A DNA stretch of 64,000 nucleotides from Rhodosporidiobolus odoratus (lineage: Eukaryota; Basidiomycota; Microbotryomycetes; Sporidiobolales; Sporidiobolaceae). A program made the translations under genes and the position numbers. The DNA lies in NCBI GenBank assembly GCA_034387635.1, contig JAOANU010000010.1:124001-188000 (forward strand), written 5' to 3'. Positions 19,283 to 31,863 of this stretch are shown here, in pieces. Numbering within the stretch: position 1 is the first letter of the stretch; each line of letters starts with the position of its first letter. Under the pieces are notes generated by a model. The model did not search any database, was not told the DNA's origin, and worked only from the letters and a program-made list of their open reading frames with translations.

Positions 19283-22215
19283 CTACTTGTTGTCAAGCCC
19301 AAGGTCCTGCAGTACGAGGAAAGAACCACATCAACCACTGAGTAGAGGACCTGCTGGGGAAGCCAAGCAGTCGATAGTAGCGCACCTTAGCCACCAATTG
19401 CCTAGCAATAGGGTGCAAGAACTTGACGCCGTAGTCGAGGAACGTCTTCTTCGCCAATTCCGGGTCGACACCGTTGATAGCGCGGTAGGTCGGGCGAGCG
19501 TACTTCATACTGCGAGTAATGCGCAATGCTTCAGCATCAAGCAGGTGGCGGGGTGCGGAAGAGATAAGCACGCACCGGCCTTGACCACGGATCCATACAG
19601 CGGCTTCTTTGGCGTACAAGCCAGCCTTCAAGGTGAGCAGGTACCACCGAAGCTGCGCGTGTTACTTCGTGATGAGCTGACCAGCTGTTCTGCACCCTTC
19701 TAGAGGTCGTTGTACAAGACAGCCAAGGCCAAGTCGAACGCACCTTGATCTCCGGGTTCCCATTCTCGTTCGTACCGTAGACCTCCCCGAGTGCCTCGAT
19801 CACACCGCCCTCCTTCGAGTCGAAGGCATCATACGTCCCCATCGTCTCGAGGAAGAGTACGAACTGGGTAGCAGACCACCCCTCGATGTCTTTCTTCGAG
19901 AAGGCCTTGAGCAGATCTTCTTTCGAGGAGGTGCGGGAGGATTTCCAGCGAGTAGCGAGGGCGTAACAGGCGGTAGCGAGGGAGGTATCGTACTCCATCT
20001 ACGGGTATGTTTCGTGAGTGCGGCCGAGTGTCGAAAGTGGGGTATCGCGCACCTTGACTGGTAACTCCAACCCTTCACCGTTGATCCAGGCATCCCAATC
20101 AACCTGATCCTTGAGCAGCTGAGCCTTCTCAGGGTATCGGTTCCAGTAGCCCCTGTGACAGGAGCGTGATCAGTGTAGTCTGGTGAGATATCGCTCAGGA
20201 AGGTGGACACACCAGAAGTGCTCCTCCCATTCCTTCGTCGTCAATGCCTTGCCCGCAAAGGTCTTGATGTAGTCCTTCTGGTATGCTGTCGGCGAGCAAC
20301 ATCATAAATAGTTTCAGCGGGATTGCCCGAAATGGAGTGGTTCGAGCAAGACTAGCTCACGGTTAAAGACCTCGAGTCCGCCAACGACCTTCTCCAGATA
20401 GTAGAGGAAGTTGGCACCCTTGTCGTCTGTAGTAGGCATATCGTTACCCAAGCAGTCAGTAATCGTCGCACACGGACGAGGTCAAGAAGCTTACATGCCA
20501 CGCCGGAGTAAAGATCGTCCGGGTCTTCTCCAGAGCTGCCTCGACAAGGAGAACGTCAGCTGCATTCGAGGAGAGTAGACTCTACCACGTACACATAAGG
20601 AATATGCAACCTCTGCCCCTTCTTCTCTCCCTTCTCGAACCGTTCCAGGTCGTCTCTCAGGCTTTTTGCACCGAGGACGTACTCAAAGTCGCGAGCGGCA
20701 GAGCCGTGAAGCTTGAGAGCGATCAGTCGCTCGGTATAGGTAGTCCAGCCCTACAGATACCCGTCAGCGATGACGCGAGGTCGACAAGGAGAAGCAAGAC
20801 TCGCCTCGTTAAGCCAGAAAGAGTCCCAGTCTGCACAGCCGATCGAGTTACCGTGCCACGAGTGTGAGCATTCATGAGCGAGGACGTCAACTTGTGACCG
20901 GTCTCCGACGATGAGGGCTGGGGTAAGGAAGGTCATGTTGGGGTTCTCCATCCCGCCGTAGGGGAATGAGGCGGGAAGGACGAGAGCGTCGTAGCGTCCC
21001 CATACGTAAGGCGTGAGGAGTTCTTCAGCGATGTGGACAATCCTGAGGGGGGAAAGGGGTGTGTACCATAAGTATGACGATTCAGGGTGGGCAGAATGGC
21101 GGCACAACGGAACAGCGGCTTACTTCTCCGCATCCTCCTCAAACTCCCACTTGCACTTCTCCACCACTCCAGGTTCCGCCCAAATACCCGTTCTCTCGCC
21201 CAACTTCCTGAATGCCAATTCTCCGCCAGCAATCGCGACGAGGTACGAGGGGATAGCAATGCGCTGTTCCCACTCGTAGACGCGAGGGGTGCCGTCGATG
21301 GGTGCTTCTTTGGCGCCAAGAGGGGGGGAGGTACGGAGGGCGCTGAGGAGGATGGGGAGTGGAGAGGTGATTTTCGCGGAATACGTGAGCTTGACGGCCG
21401 GAGTGTCCTGAATAGCTGCAGGTGGAACGAAGCGTCAGGGCGACTGTAGACAAAGCCGAGATGGCGGTTACGACGAACGGATGAGCGATCGACAATGGAT
21501 TGCCTGGCATTGACCTGCCGAAAGCAGAGAACGTCAACAAGCAGAAAAGCCAGCAGGAAAGGAAAACCAGACAGACTGTACATGAAGGGATACTTCCCAC
21601 TGTCGGTCTGCTCCTTCTCGAGCCACCCAAGCGCCGTGCATTCGTCGGTGGTAGCGTACTCGACCACAACCTCGACCGTTTCTCCCTTCCTGTACTTGCG
21701 GTCAAGCTTGATCGTCAGGGCCGAACCGTAAGCCTTGTGTCGCTTGGGCAGTTCAAAGCTTAATTCCTTGTCGGGAGAGGCGGCTAGCGAGCACCGCTTG
21801 ATGGAGAGGTAGGAGGAGTCGAACACGGCCGTGTCCTGAAGAAGCAGAAAAGGCATCTGAGCACTGGTCGGATCGCAGGGAAGGGGAGTTGGACATACGA
21901 CGCCGTCTTGCAAGACATCCATCCTGTGGGTAGCCGAACCCTTGATAATCCGCTGGGCCCAGTCTACCTGCCAGTCAAGGTGAAGGTGTTTGGTCGCGAC
22001 ATGGCGATAGTTCGACTGTGTGATAACCTGTGAGACTCGAGATCGGTCAGTAGCTCTGTCACCGTAAGCGCACTTGAGTGCGGTCCCGCCGGAGGCGTGA
22101 GAGGGCGATGCAGACTGAAGTGGGGAGGGGGTCGAGGAGGAGGGGCCGGCGGGTAGAGCAAGAACAGGCAATTAGGGATTACGTCGTTCTCGGAGGTAGG
22201 TGCTACAGCTTGCAT
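19283..22215 (-). CDS. M1 aminopeptidase, leukotriene A4 hydrolase family
   Basis: Zinc metallopeptidase removing N-terminal residues in cytosol or nucleus; family members also have epoxide hydrolase activity. Exon 1 reads [11 protein letters not shown] and splices to [23 protein letters not shown]. Family motifs follow: [10 protein letters not shown], the exopeptidase signature [11 protein letters not shown], and the zinc site HECSH-x18-E ([18 protein letters not shown]). A GC-AG intron (20751-20804, donor GCGAGT) falls directly after the zinc-binding Glu. Later segments [24 protein letters not shown] and the helical C-terminal domain ([26 protein letters not shown]) match the LTA4H ARM-like end; the last codons give DLGLDNK then stop. 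Full length is about 620 residues, normal for the family. At least nine introns. Copy 1 of the 0.82-kb repeat lies just past the stop. Confidence 0.92.
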
Positions 22216-22511
22216 GACTGCTCAGGTCAATCCAGAGAGCGATGGGAGCAAGTGAGAGAGGGAGACTGTCAAAGGGAGAGATCCGACGAGGTGGAGCTGC
22301 CGCGCTCAGAGGAAACAGATCTGCAACACCAAATTAGCTGAAACGTACACTAGTGCCCAACGATTGTAGTACTCTGTGTGTCTGTATTTTCGGCTCAAAG
22401 CTACGCCGAGACGGCGACGAGGACAGCATGCTGCTTTAATTCACTTGATCTCGGATTAATCGCCTCGCTCACCTTGTTCACGTCTTCACGCTGACACCGC
22501 GCACAACTAAC

Positions 22512-23352
22512 ATGTCAGGCCGACGACTAGCAATCTCACTACTCGCATCCACCTCTACCACCCTCGCTCCCACGGCTCACATCTCCTCCGCTCCTCTCAC
22601 TCGTCTTTTCTCATCAACCCCCCTCACCTCAGCCGCAGCACCCGGAACCTCCGCCAGTGGTCGTCCAAAGCGTGACGTTACCTCGTACGGTCTCGGTCGG
22701 GCCTCTCGCGTCCCCAGGAGCAAGTGGCCGAAGCAGGCTGAGACGGAGACCTCGGGTCACCCCCTCTGGCGCTTCTTCCACGATGAGCAGAGTTTGGAGG
22801 TACCGGACAAGCGATTGGACAACACAAGTACGTCCACTGTCCCTTCCCAGCGTCAGATAGGCGTGCTGCAGTGCTGATCTTGATTATTCCCCAGGTCGCT
22901 CCTGGACTTCCCTCGAGCTCCGCCGTAAGAGCTTCGAAGACCTTCACCAACTGTGGTACGTCCTGCTGAGGGAGCGCAACGTCCTCCTCACGCAACGGGA
23001 AGAAGCGCGTCGTCTGCGAATCGATTTGGGATCCTTCGGTGCCGTGCCGGAAAAGCTGAGATTGGTGCGTTGCGTTTCTTCTACCTTTCCAGTTGACTCA
23101 CATTGCAAACCCAGCTACCCCAATGATGAGCGCAAGCTAACTATATGTTCGCCTTCCTCGTCCTACCCCTTTCTTCGCCTTTTCCCCCCCATCGTTTAGT
23201 GTCAAAAATCCATGGCTCGCATCAAGCAAGTCATCAGCGAACGGCGGCATGCGGCACTTCAAGCAGCCGAGATCTTGCGATCAGAGGGCAAGGCGGATCA
23301 GGCCTTGGTGATGGACGGCGAAGCGGTCAAGTTGGGCGAGTTGACGCAGTAG
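22512..23352 (+). CDS. Mitochondrial ribosomal protein uL29m (MRPL4/MRP-L47 family)
   Basis: Structural protein of the large mitoribosomal subunit. Three exons (22512-22827, 22895-23064, 23200-23352) encode 212 residues. The N-terminus [20 protein letters not shown] is Ser/Thr/Arg-rich with no acidic residues, as expected for a mitochondrial presequence. The core [28 protein letters not shown] is the defining uL29m motif. [20 protein letters not shown] continues the long helix. The gene is divergent from the aminopeptidase with about 300 bp between the ATGs. Introns of 67 and 135 nt have GTACGT and GTGCGT donors. Confidence 0.92.
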
Positions 23353-24119
23353 AGCTGGACGGGGGTGCATGTGTAAGCTTGGCACGTTCAGAAGCTTCGC
23401 CATGAGGCTCAAGGGACCGGCGCGACTGTCGAGAGCGAAAGAGGATTAAGGCAGCGAGCATTCAAGCCCGAGTGTGCCGCTCAATGTCTCGCCTACTGGG
23501 GGCTTTGCTTGGCTTCCACTGCCGATGCCTCCATACAGTGACCAGGTAGTGGAGACTATCAGGCTCCCCGTATGTATCTCACCGCCAACAACTCCACAGC
23601 AACTTTCTAGCCACGACTCTCTGTGAGCGACTGGGGCGCGTGCCATAGCCGGCTTTGCGACATAGCCATCCTATTGCTCGAGAGGACGAAGCGACTCGAG
23701 AGCCAGCTCTCGATCGTTGCTCATGCCCATGCACGACTTTCAGCAAGTCTCGTAGAATCGTCGTGATAACCACAAAGGCAGGGCAGCCCATCGGTCATCA
23801 TGCGCTACGCTACCAACAAGAAATAGAGAATATCGATGCGGTTCGCAGGATAGGATCCAACGTGTTGAGAAGCAGGAAGGAAAAGGGCTGGGGGAAGGGG
23901 CAAGGGAGGGTTATAGTCCGTCAAGGGTAAACAAAGGTAAAAATTTCCGTTATAGATGGCATGAAAAGAATGATCCGACGAGGCATAGATAAAGATGAAT
24001 AGGGAGAGAGGCGAGGTCGAGACTCGTCAATCAAGGAGAGATCCGGGGGAGAAGGTGGCGCTACCTAGCTGCCGAGAAGTGGGGACGAAAAGAAAGGGAG
24101 AAGAAGGGAAGGGAGGCGT
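23353..24119. other. Convergent intergenic region, nothing assigned
   Basis: 3' flanks of two convergent genes. Short ORFs only, no motif; purine-rich near 23870-24110. Confidence 0.5.
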
Positions 24120-25650
24120 TTAGGCGACGCAGGACTGGGAAGACGCGTCCCACTCGAAGCCCTCGGTGCAGGACCAGACCTCGCCTATAAGGGTCACAGC
24201 AGACAGTCAGTACTCGACTGGCAAACAGGAAAGGAAAAGGCCTGGGAGGGTGCGAGAAGGCAAAGACTTACAGACACCGGCAACGCAACCAACGGACTCG
24301 GCACCCTCGATGGCAGTGCAGTCAACGCCACCCTGGTTGGCGCAGGCACCGCACTGCTCAAGGTTGGACTGGAGGAAGTGAAAGAAAACAGCGTCAGGAC
24401 GGTAGGAAACAGACAATATGAAGGAAAGATCCAAGACTTACCGAAGTGTCGACGCACTCGAAGCCACCGGCAGCAACGGCGCAGGCAGAGTGGGAAGCGG
24501 GGCAGAGGTTGCGGCGGTGGAGCTCGTTGCGGCGAGCGCGGGCATAGCCAGAGGGAGCGGCGGCGGTGGCGCAGGTACCGGTGGTTTGGTCGCAGGTGAG
24601 GCCGTCAGCGCACTTGAAGTTGGGGTCGTCCGAGCAGTCCTCGCCGAGCTGGGCGTGAACGTCGCAGTTGCCGACGTCGAAGTTGCAGTAGCCTGAAGGA
24701 AGGGGGAATTGTTAGCTCCGGGTTGTAAGCAGGAAACCGACACAGTCGGAACTCACCGGAAGCGCAGAACTGGTTGAAGACGGCGTAGTTGACGTCGTCA
24801 GGGAGGCTGATGTCACCGACAACGTAGTCCTGGCAGCTATTGGTGAAGAACACAGTCAGGAAATGAACCCGGATCAAGAGCGGGCTGTAACGTACAACGA
24901 GCCAATGGCACCGCAGGCGTTGGCGTCGGTCACTTCCTGATCGACGGAAGTGCAGCTAGAATAGGACACACACCGGAAGGTTAGTCAGGTACTACCAAGG
25001 CGTGCTGAGAGAATAGGTAACTTACTAGAGGTAACCAAGGCAGTTGCCGTCGTCGCCGGCGCAAGCCTGGTTAAAGCCACCCTGGCAAGTGCCGTCGGGG
25101 CCACAGAGACCGTTGTCGCCTGCCGTTCAACAGACTCAGCATGCCGTTCACTATGTCGCGCGAGAGATGCGAGGCTTACACTGGTCATCGCTGGTGCAAG
25201 CGGCGCCGTCGATACCCTGCAGACCGATGGATGACTGTTCAGCGTATTGCGTGGCGCATCGCGGTCTTGGTAATGCCAACGTACGCAGAAGTAAGCACCA
25301 GTCTCCTCTTCGATTTGGCAGGCAGCACCAACGGGGGGAGGGTTGTTGCCCTGGGTGCCGTCAGCGATACCAGAGCCGGGGGAGATGAGGTCGTTGCACT
25401 GCGATTGATCTGCGGGTACATGCGAGCAATTTCAAAAGCGTGAGCATCAGTATCAGCGATGTCGAGCGACGCGCGGCAGGACGCGTCCTGCGTTGCGGCG
25501 AAATGATTCGTGCCGCCTGGATGCGAACGTACCGGCAGAGAAGGTGTTGTCACCGTTGATGATGGTGCAAGGGAAACGACCGTAACCGCTCTGGGCGGAG
25601 GCGAGGCCGGCGAGGGAAGCAATGGTGGAAAGGGCAAGAACGGAGCGCAT
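24120..25650 (-). CDS. CPL1-type secreted cysteine-rich protein, third family member
   Basis: Starts MRSVLALSTIASLAGLASAQ, a strong signal peptide. Seven introns split small Cys-bearing exons: IEEETGAYFC, GIDGAACTSDDQ, CDNGLCGPDGTCQGGF, NQACAGDDGNCLGYL, CQDYVVGDISLPDD, VFNQFCASG, YCNFDVGNCDVHAQLGEDC and CDQTTGTCAT. The C-terminal CPL1-type domain reads ECVDTSSNLEQCGACANQ, GVDCTAIEGAESVGCVAGVC and WSCTEGFEWDASSQSCVA. Secretion and a cell-surface role are inferred. It is clearly paralogous to 54387-56012 (same intron pattern, same FEWDASSQSC ending) and only distantly related to the 4.9/37.7-kb pair, from which it differs by an all-Cys N-terminal half instead of the 20-residue repeats. Confidence 0.85.
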
Positions 25651-26091
25651 CGTGATTGATTTGTTTGAAAGAGTGACTGAGGTAAGGGGGGGCCGAGGAG
25701 AGTGTGCTTGTAGGAAGAGGAGAATATCCCCAGAGAGCGAGGTGAGGGAAAGGAAGAGGCAAGAGAAGGAAACGCGCTCAAGAAGGTTCTCGCGATCTGC
25801 TTGTTTGGGGTCGCCCGGAAGTCCAAAAAATCTTGCAAGAATCGCCGGCCTCGAAGCCTTTCCCGGCTTGTTCCCGGCAATTTGTGCTCCAAGTTCGTTG
25901 AACTTCTACCGCTGGACCGAGAGTCTTGCGCTTTGACGCGTCTTGGGCGCGCGTTCACTGCATCTCGAGAACTCTGGCGCAACTCTGGCGTCTGTTGGGC
26001 GGGCCTCGAAGGCTCGTCTGCAGCGGCAGAACGAAGGACTTCCGGCAACGACGCAACAGACGAGAGGGGAGAAGCAGGTCAGGTGTGTCGT
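25651..26091. other. Intergenic region upstream of CPL1-type gene
   Basis: Likely promoter of the minus-strand CPL1-type gene and 3' flank of the next gene. Nothing else seen. Confidence 0.4.
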
Positions 26092-26895
26092 CTATACTGC
26101 GCGACGAACCGCTTGTACACGCCTCGGTGGACGCCTTGAGTGCGTTACGGTACACATCGAACATCCGAGCGCGAAGCATCGAATGGACGTACCAGACGAA
26201 CCGAAGAACGCGCCAAAGATGACTCGCGGCACACACCCGATTTGAGAAGGCCAAACGGCGTGGAAAAACTCGTACATCGGGCTGGTAAGCAGAGCCCTCG
26301 CAGAGCTACTGACTTGTGCAGCGTCTGCGCAGGGAAGACTGGCGTGAACGCCCGCCAGCTGCACTACGGAACGGCGAAAGAGCGGAGGAGCAGATAAAAG
26401 TCAGCATTGGCACTTTTCTTCGGGTTTTCGGTCGCTCGACGACTTTGCCGAGTGTAGACGCTCAGGCATACCACGAGCCTGTCAGCTAGTTCGTCCCAAA
26501 CCGCCCTCAGGTTCGCGTTATTGTCCCCTTCCTTGGAGTAGCGAGAAAGCTTTTCCTGACCCTGCCACCGCACCGTCAGTATCATCATCGCCCCTCTCTT
26601 GACTCCATGCAAGCTCTGCAAGCTCGAATCCCATCTCCCGGCGGCTGAGCGAAAGCCAGGGAGCGGCGAGAAGATTCGCAAAGCCATCGCTGACGTTGGC
26701 CGGCATACCTAATCGATACCTAATCTTCCTGACTTCCTGCACAGGATCCCTCGGACGTCCCGCTCCTTCTCCCTCTCCCTCGGCGCCTGCACGGGAGTGG
26801 AAAGCCGTAGCCAAGGAGTGTACGTAACGGTCCGTGGCGGTAAGGCTGTGGAAGAGCGGGTGCGGCGGGGAAAAAAAAAAGACGCGAGATCGCAA
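26092..26895 (-). CDS. Unrecognised small multi-exon gene
   Basis: No family recognised. A consistent splice model exists. An exon after the acceptor near 26838 reads TATDRYVHSLATAFHSRAG..VRKIRYRLGMPAN. An intron GTCAGC..TTGCAG follows, then SLHGVKRGAMMILTVRWQGQ and YSKEGDNNANLRAVWDELAD, then a GTATGC donor and a probable last exon starting QLAGVHASLPCADAAQ. The phase across the middle intron is exact, which supports coding. The true 5' exon (upstream of about 26860) and the stop are uncertain. It lies on the same strand just downstream of IWR1. Confidence 0.4.
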
Positions 26896-27058
26896 ACGAG
26901 GACGGGACGACGCGCGACGCGTTCTTTCAGGACGACGGCGGGAACAGCTACATAGTGTCGCTTAACTATGAGCTGTCAAGAATAAACACAATAGAGGTAA
27001 AGGTAGCCGTGCACGGCAAAAAGCCTTCGACTTGCCGACGCTCACCACCCTGAATAAA

Positions 27059-29299
27059 CTAATAATCCTCCTCACTCTCCCCACCACCGCCCCTTTCCCC
27101 AAACCCCCATCTCCCACCACTCATCCTCATACCCCCATCCTCCTCACTGTCCCCGCCATTATCCTCGCTGTCTCCCGAGTCAGTAGCAGGACCAGGAGAG
27201 AAATCGCCGTCATCTGAGGAGGAAGGTTGGTCCTCGCCATCGGGGTAGTCGTTGCGGTAGTCGTTTTCCTCTGAAATAAGGTGATCAAAGATGGTGGGGC
27301 AGGCCGAAGGTCGGTGATTAGTGGGCGTCGGAGAATCGGGCCAAGAGCGGGGGAGATTCGGGAATCAGGTCATCAGCGGGATTTCAACAACAAGAACAAT
27401 CCAGCGTAGCCCCTCGGATCAGTGGCGGAGGGGCTCTACCGGCGCAGAGCTGGATGTACGGAGTGCAACGCACCGTTCGAATCTTGATCCGCCTCATCTT
27501 CCTCCTCGCTACCCGGGTCCTCATCCTGCTCATGCAGCAAGAGATCCTCCTCAGAAGCAGACGCGAATCCAGCCCTACAAGAAGCGCACTGTCAATACTG
27601 ATCCTGCGTCGTCACAAGTAGATCAGGAGGAGCAATGAACGAGGCCAACTCACAGTTGCCCAATCCTCTTCAACCCATCCAAACTACCCACATCAAACCC
27701 ACCCCCTGCTGCATGTCCAGCTTCCTGACTCGCCGACGCCGGCTTTCCATCTTTCCCGCCAGCAGCAATAGCAGCAGCAGCGGCCAACGAAGCTGAAGCA
27801 GAAGGCAGAGCGCGATAGTAGACGTCGTAGACATATTCGCCAGGCTCTTCTGTTGACTCGTCTTCTTCGTTCGAAGAGGAGGAGGAGGAGGAGATGGAGG
27901 CGGTGTCGGCGGGAGGAGGAGCGGGAGGGAAAGCAGATGGGAGGAGACTGGTAGATGGCGCGGTGGAGGAGGATGACGGGGTGAGGGAGTCTTGCACTGT
28001 GTAGGATAACAGCTGTCAGTAAGGATGAGATAGGTCGGCACGAGTCGGCAAGGACTAGAGCGAAACTACCAGCGCTGAGAAGGGAGAGACCACTCACGGG
28101 TAAGATACTCTCGCAGCATATCCCCAAACTGATCCATGGCCACCTTCTCCCTCTGTTGCGTCTCTCGATCCTTCCCTCCACCACCCATCCGTTTCTGTTT
28201 CTCCCTCTCTCTTCTCCTCCTCTCCCTCTCCCTGTCCTCCGCGGCATACTGATCTGCCTCAGCGACTGCCTCATAAATCCTCACTCCCTCCTCTTCTCCC
28301 TCCTCCGCTTCTTCATCACTCTCCGCCGCCTTTACCTTCGCTTCAGCAGCAGCAGTAACAGCGGCAGCCCGTTTCCTCTCCGCCTCTCTAGAATCTACCA
28401 CCCGAGGCGGTCTCAACCCCCTCCTAACCTCGTCGTCCTCCCTCTCGCTCTCCAACTTGGCTCTCCGTTCTTCCGCCCTCACCTTGTCCCGCTGTTGCTC
28501 GACGATCCTGTACCTCAACCTCTTCTTCTCTTCATGAAACTCTGCGGCTCGCGGGGAACTTTGTCCTTCTCGATTTGCGGCTGAGCAAGACGAGGACGAG
28601 GCGGCGGCTCGAGCGGCGCGAAGGGATGAAGGGAGTTTACGGCCTCCGCTGGGTGAGCCGGGGAGTTTGAGTTTGGGAGAGGAGGGGGCGGAACCGGAGG
28701 GGGTTGAGTGGAAGGAGGAGCGGAGAGAGGTGGAGCTTGCGACGCGGGAGGGGGGGGAGGAGATGGAGCGGGCATGGGGAGGGTGGAGGAGGAAGGATTG
28801 GATGCGGTCCTTTGAGTCGGTCAACAAGGCGCGTCAGTCATGCTCGTGATGGGCGGTATTCGCGCGGCAGCAGTTCACCTTGAGGTTTCGGGTTTTGGTG
28901 GGGGAAGAGAAGGAATCGAGGGGGACGGTTTCGGCGAAGCGGAAGATGCCTGCGGAGACGACGGGTTACTGAGCTACTGGTGAGATAGGTGCGGCTTTTC
29001 AGGAAGCAGGATCTGACCTACCTCTAGCCTGAGTGGGTTTCTGCTCCTCCTTGTCCGACTGTTGAGCGGAGGGTGTCGGGTTTGCCTTTCTTCGTTTTGT
29101 ACTAGGTTGAGGAGTTTCGATGACTGCACAGGCAGGAACCATTGTCAGGGAGAGAGTGTGGGGATGACCAAGTTGAGCGAAGTGAGGAGAGCGACAGCGT
29201 ACCGAGGGCGTCGAGGGGAGTTGGGTGGTCGGTTCTCCTCCTCTTGATGCGCAACAGTGAGAAGTGCTGCTGCTGTGACTGCGGCTGTGCTTGAGCCAT
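27059..29299 (-). CDS. IWR1: IWR1-family RNA polymerase II nuclear import factor
   Basis: Iwr1 binds assembled RNA polymerase II between the two largest subunits and carries a nuclear localisation signal for its import. The N-terminus MAQAQPQSQQQHFSLLRIKRRR..PLDAL matches the family opening motif (LRIKRKR..PLDAL). The middle is Ser/Pro-rich, then Glu/Arg coiled coil. The conserved C-terminal part is unmistakable: YVYDVYYRA, DGLKRIGQLGFAS, EDLLLHEQDEDPGSEEDEAD, DSNEENDYRNDYPDGEDQ, followed by a long acidic/Ser tail. About six introns. It shares a compact divergent promoter of about 160 bp with the gene at 29457. It is longer than yeast Iwr1 because of the low-complexity middle. Confidence 0.88.
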
Positions 29300-29456
29300 T
29301 TTATGGGGTAGATTCAAGGGGAGAGAGGGGAGAGAGGACGAGGACGAGGAATGGATTCGCTTGGTTACAGTACCGCGTCTTGACCTCACAGTGCTACGCT
29401 GGACTGGACAAGGTTGGGCTACTAGAGTGTACCCTGATGCACCTCCCCCCGCTAGC

Positions 29457-31395
29457 ATGTCAATTCTCGTTGATCCCCCTCCCGCCGTTCCCCCTCTTGA
29501 ATCCACCACTTCCTTCACTTCATTCAAGCACTCTACCAACGACGATGATCTGCTCGCTGAAACTCTCACAGACTCGGTCAACACCCCAGACCGAGACTAC
29601 ACGGACGACTTGGAGGACATCGTATCGTACGCTCTCCCCTCTCTTCCCCCCCCCTGGCTTTTGCTCCGCCGCAGCGAGCGATCTCGTTCTCATGGAATTC
29701 CCCCTTTGCAGCATGTCGGTAGCACAACAGCTACACTCGAGAAGGTCCCACTCCAACATGCACACCTACCTCCCTTCCTCGCCCCCGATACCTCCCACCG
29801 CTTCCCCACCTCTCCCACAACCCTCATCCAGGTTCCCCTCTCCCTCCCCCGCCCGCTACCCCTCCGACAGCGAAGATGCATCGCCTCGGTTGAACACCCT
29901 TAGTCGCTCGCACAGTACAGGCGCGGGGAGAGCCGGCAAGCACAGGCCCTCGGCAATACCTCGACCCGGCGGAGGGAAACTCAGTCGAACTCCCAGTCCC
30001 GAGCTCGGACGGGGAAAAGGGTCCCTCGCTCCCTCAGACGGTGAAGGATCCGGCCGAGAGCAAGACCGCGGCTGGGAGACTCTCCAGGTTGGCGGCGCTG
30101 CTACCTCGCCGTCCGCCCCGCCCGCCCAGCGAAAAGCACTTTCGCCTTCTCCTGCCCGGGCAGCCCACCCGCCAAAGCTAAACGGAAACTCGCCAGCTTC
30201 TACCCCTCGAGGTCTCGTCAAACCTGCTGCTTCCACGCCCATGGGTCGAGCAAAAACTCTCGATTTCCCCATCACTTCCTCCTCGGCACCCTCTCAGTTG
30301 GGTACCCCTTCCAATCCTGCTTCGACGCCTACCTCTCGACATCGACCCTCGGCCACCTCGACAACTTTACGACCCTCCCCTTCTCCCAGCTCTGCCACCA
30401 CGCCCCGCAAGCGAGCCCAAACCCAAGCCCCGCACTTGAACGGGTCCTCTCCAGCTTCTTCCCCTTCAATGCGGGGCAAACCCATCCCTTCCCAATCTCC
30501 CGTCCCCACCACCTCCTCCTCCTCCTCCTCCAACCGCGCTCGTCGACCCTCTGCACCTCGCACGACTACTAACCCTTCCCCGTCCACCACCACGAGACCG
30601 AGCCGTCGAAAATCCCTCTCTACGGCTCAAGAACTCTCCTCAATCCGTACCCGAGCCAACGCAGATCCCATCTCGTCCTTTCCCTCCCCCTCGCCTCTCC
30701 CCTCGTGGTCGACCGATCCAGCCCCCTTGGTCTACCGAACGAGTAAAGGAGATTTGGCGTTCGCTTCGGCGAGTCTTCAACAGGGAGAAGAGGATTTGAG
30801 GAGGTTGAGACCTGAGGATAGGGTCCTTCCGGCTGTGGCGAGGAGGTTGGAGAGGGAGAGGTTGGAGCAGCTCGAGAGGGAGAAAGAGGCGGGAGGGGGA
30901 GGGGGAGAGGGGATGCTGGTGAATGAGTGGGGCACGGATGGGACACCGAGGAGTGGGGTTAGTTGGAGGGGGCGGGAGACGAGGTCGGGGAACAACACCG
31001 GGCAGGCTGGAACGCGCCCGACGGCAGGAGAGGAAGAAGATCAAAGGGATGGGGAGGGAGAGGGACGGCCAGATGAGGCGAGCGCGACGCAGGACTCGAT
31101 GGGGCGAACGGGGGACAATCAGCCGCTGCGACCAGTGCTTCAGCCGACGATGGCATCGGATCAACCCGACGTGGGACGACGCGGCAGTGTTCCTTTCCAA
31201 GCCTACCTTTCAGCACACCCCGAATCATCTCAACCTCCTCGACAGGCCGGAGACGAGATTGCGACCGTGTCCCCGGCAGGCGCAGGATTCTCTTCAGTCC
31301 CGGCTAATACTGAGAAGCAGAGCAAGGAGGCTTTCCCGCCCTCTCGAGCCGAGGATGAGAAAGACGGCGGGTGTTGTCGTTGTATCATTTGCTAA
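29457..31395 (+). CDS. Ser/Pro-rich protein with C-terminal lipidation-like CCRCIIC
   Basis: Function not recognised. Exon 1 (29457-29627) starts MSILVDPPPAVPPLESTTSF and splices with donor GTACGC to SMSVAQQLHSRRSHS after the CAG at about 29750; the phase is exact. The bulk (about 29.8-30.7 kb) is extremely rich in Ser, Pro, Thr and Arg and probably disordered. A more ordered segment follows, PLVYRTSKGDLAFASASLQQ and a helix RVLPAVARRLERERLEQLERE. The last seven residues are CCRCIIC, so a CaaX-like box (C-I-I-C) is preceded by two further Cys. Prenylation plus palmitoylation and peripheral membrane attachment are inferred. Total about 600 residues. Confidence 0.7.
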
Positions 31396-31863
31396 GCCGT
31401 CTCGTTTCTTCAATCTCCTCGGCCCCCTTTCCTTCGTTCTACCGTATTTCGTCTGTATTTCGTCTGTAAACCTATACCTTCGTCCTTTCGCTCTTTATTC
31501 CCCCCTTTCCCGACGCCGCACAAGCATACCCACCCTCGTGTTCCCTCGTTCTCGTCTTTCCTTCTTTGTACGACTCCTCGTCGTTTCTGTCACTCCCTCC
31601 TCCAAGGATACCCTAGCAGTTCAGTCTTTCGATTCCTCCTTTTCTTCGTCTTTCTCCCCCTCATTTCGCGGTTTCGGGTTATCGTTCCGTAGTTTCTTCT
31701 TGTTGCTGTGGATAATTGTTTCGTCCGTCCGGGCACAAGCCATCGTCCTACAAAGAAGCCCTTTTGAGTCGTTCCATACTCTGCGACGCGACGTACTTTC
31801 GTTCGAACCAAACCAAGGACTGACAAAAAAAACACACAGACACCTCACTTACATCGAAGACGA
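31396..31863. other. Convergent intergenic region
   Basis: Pyrimidine-rich 3' flank between two convergent genes. No gene seen. Confidence 0.5.

Noticed and set aside
29856..30593. Long minus-strand ORFs opposite the Ser/Pro-rich gene
   Set aside because: Gly/Arg/Glu-rich shadows of Ser/Pro/Thr codons.
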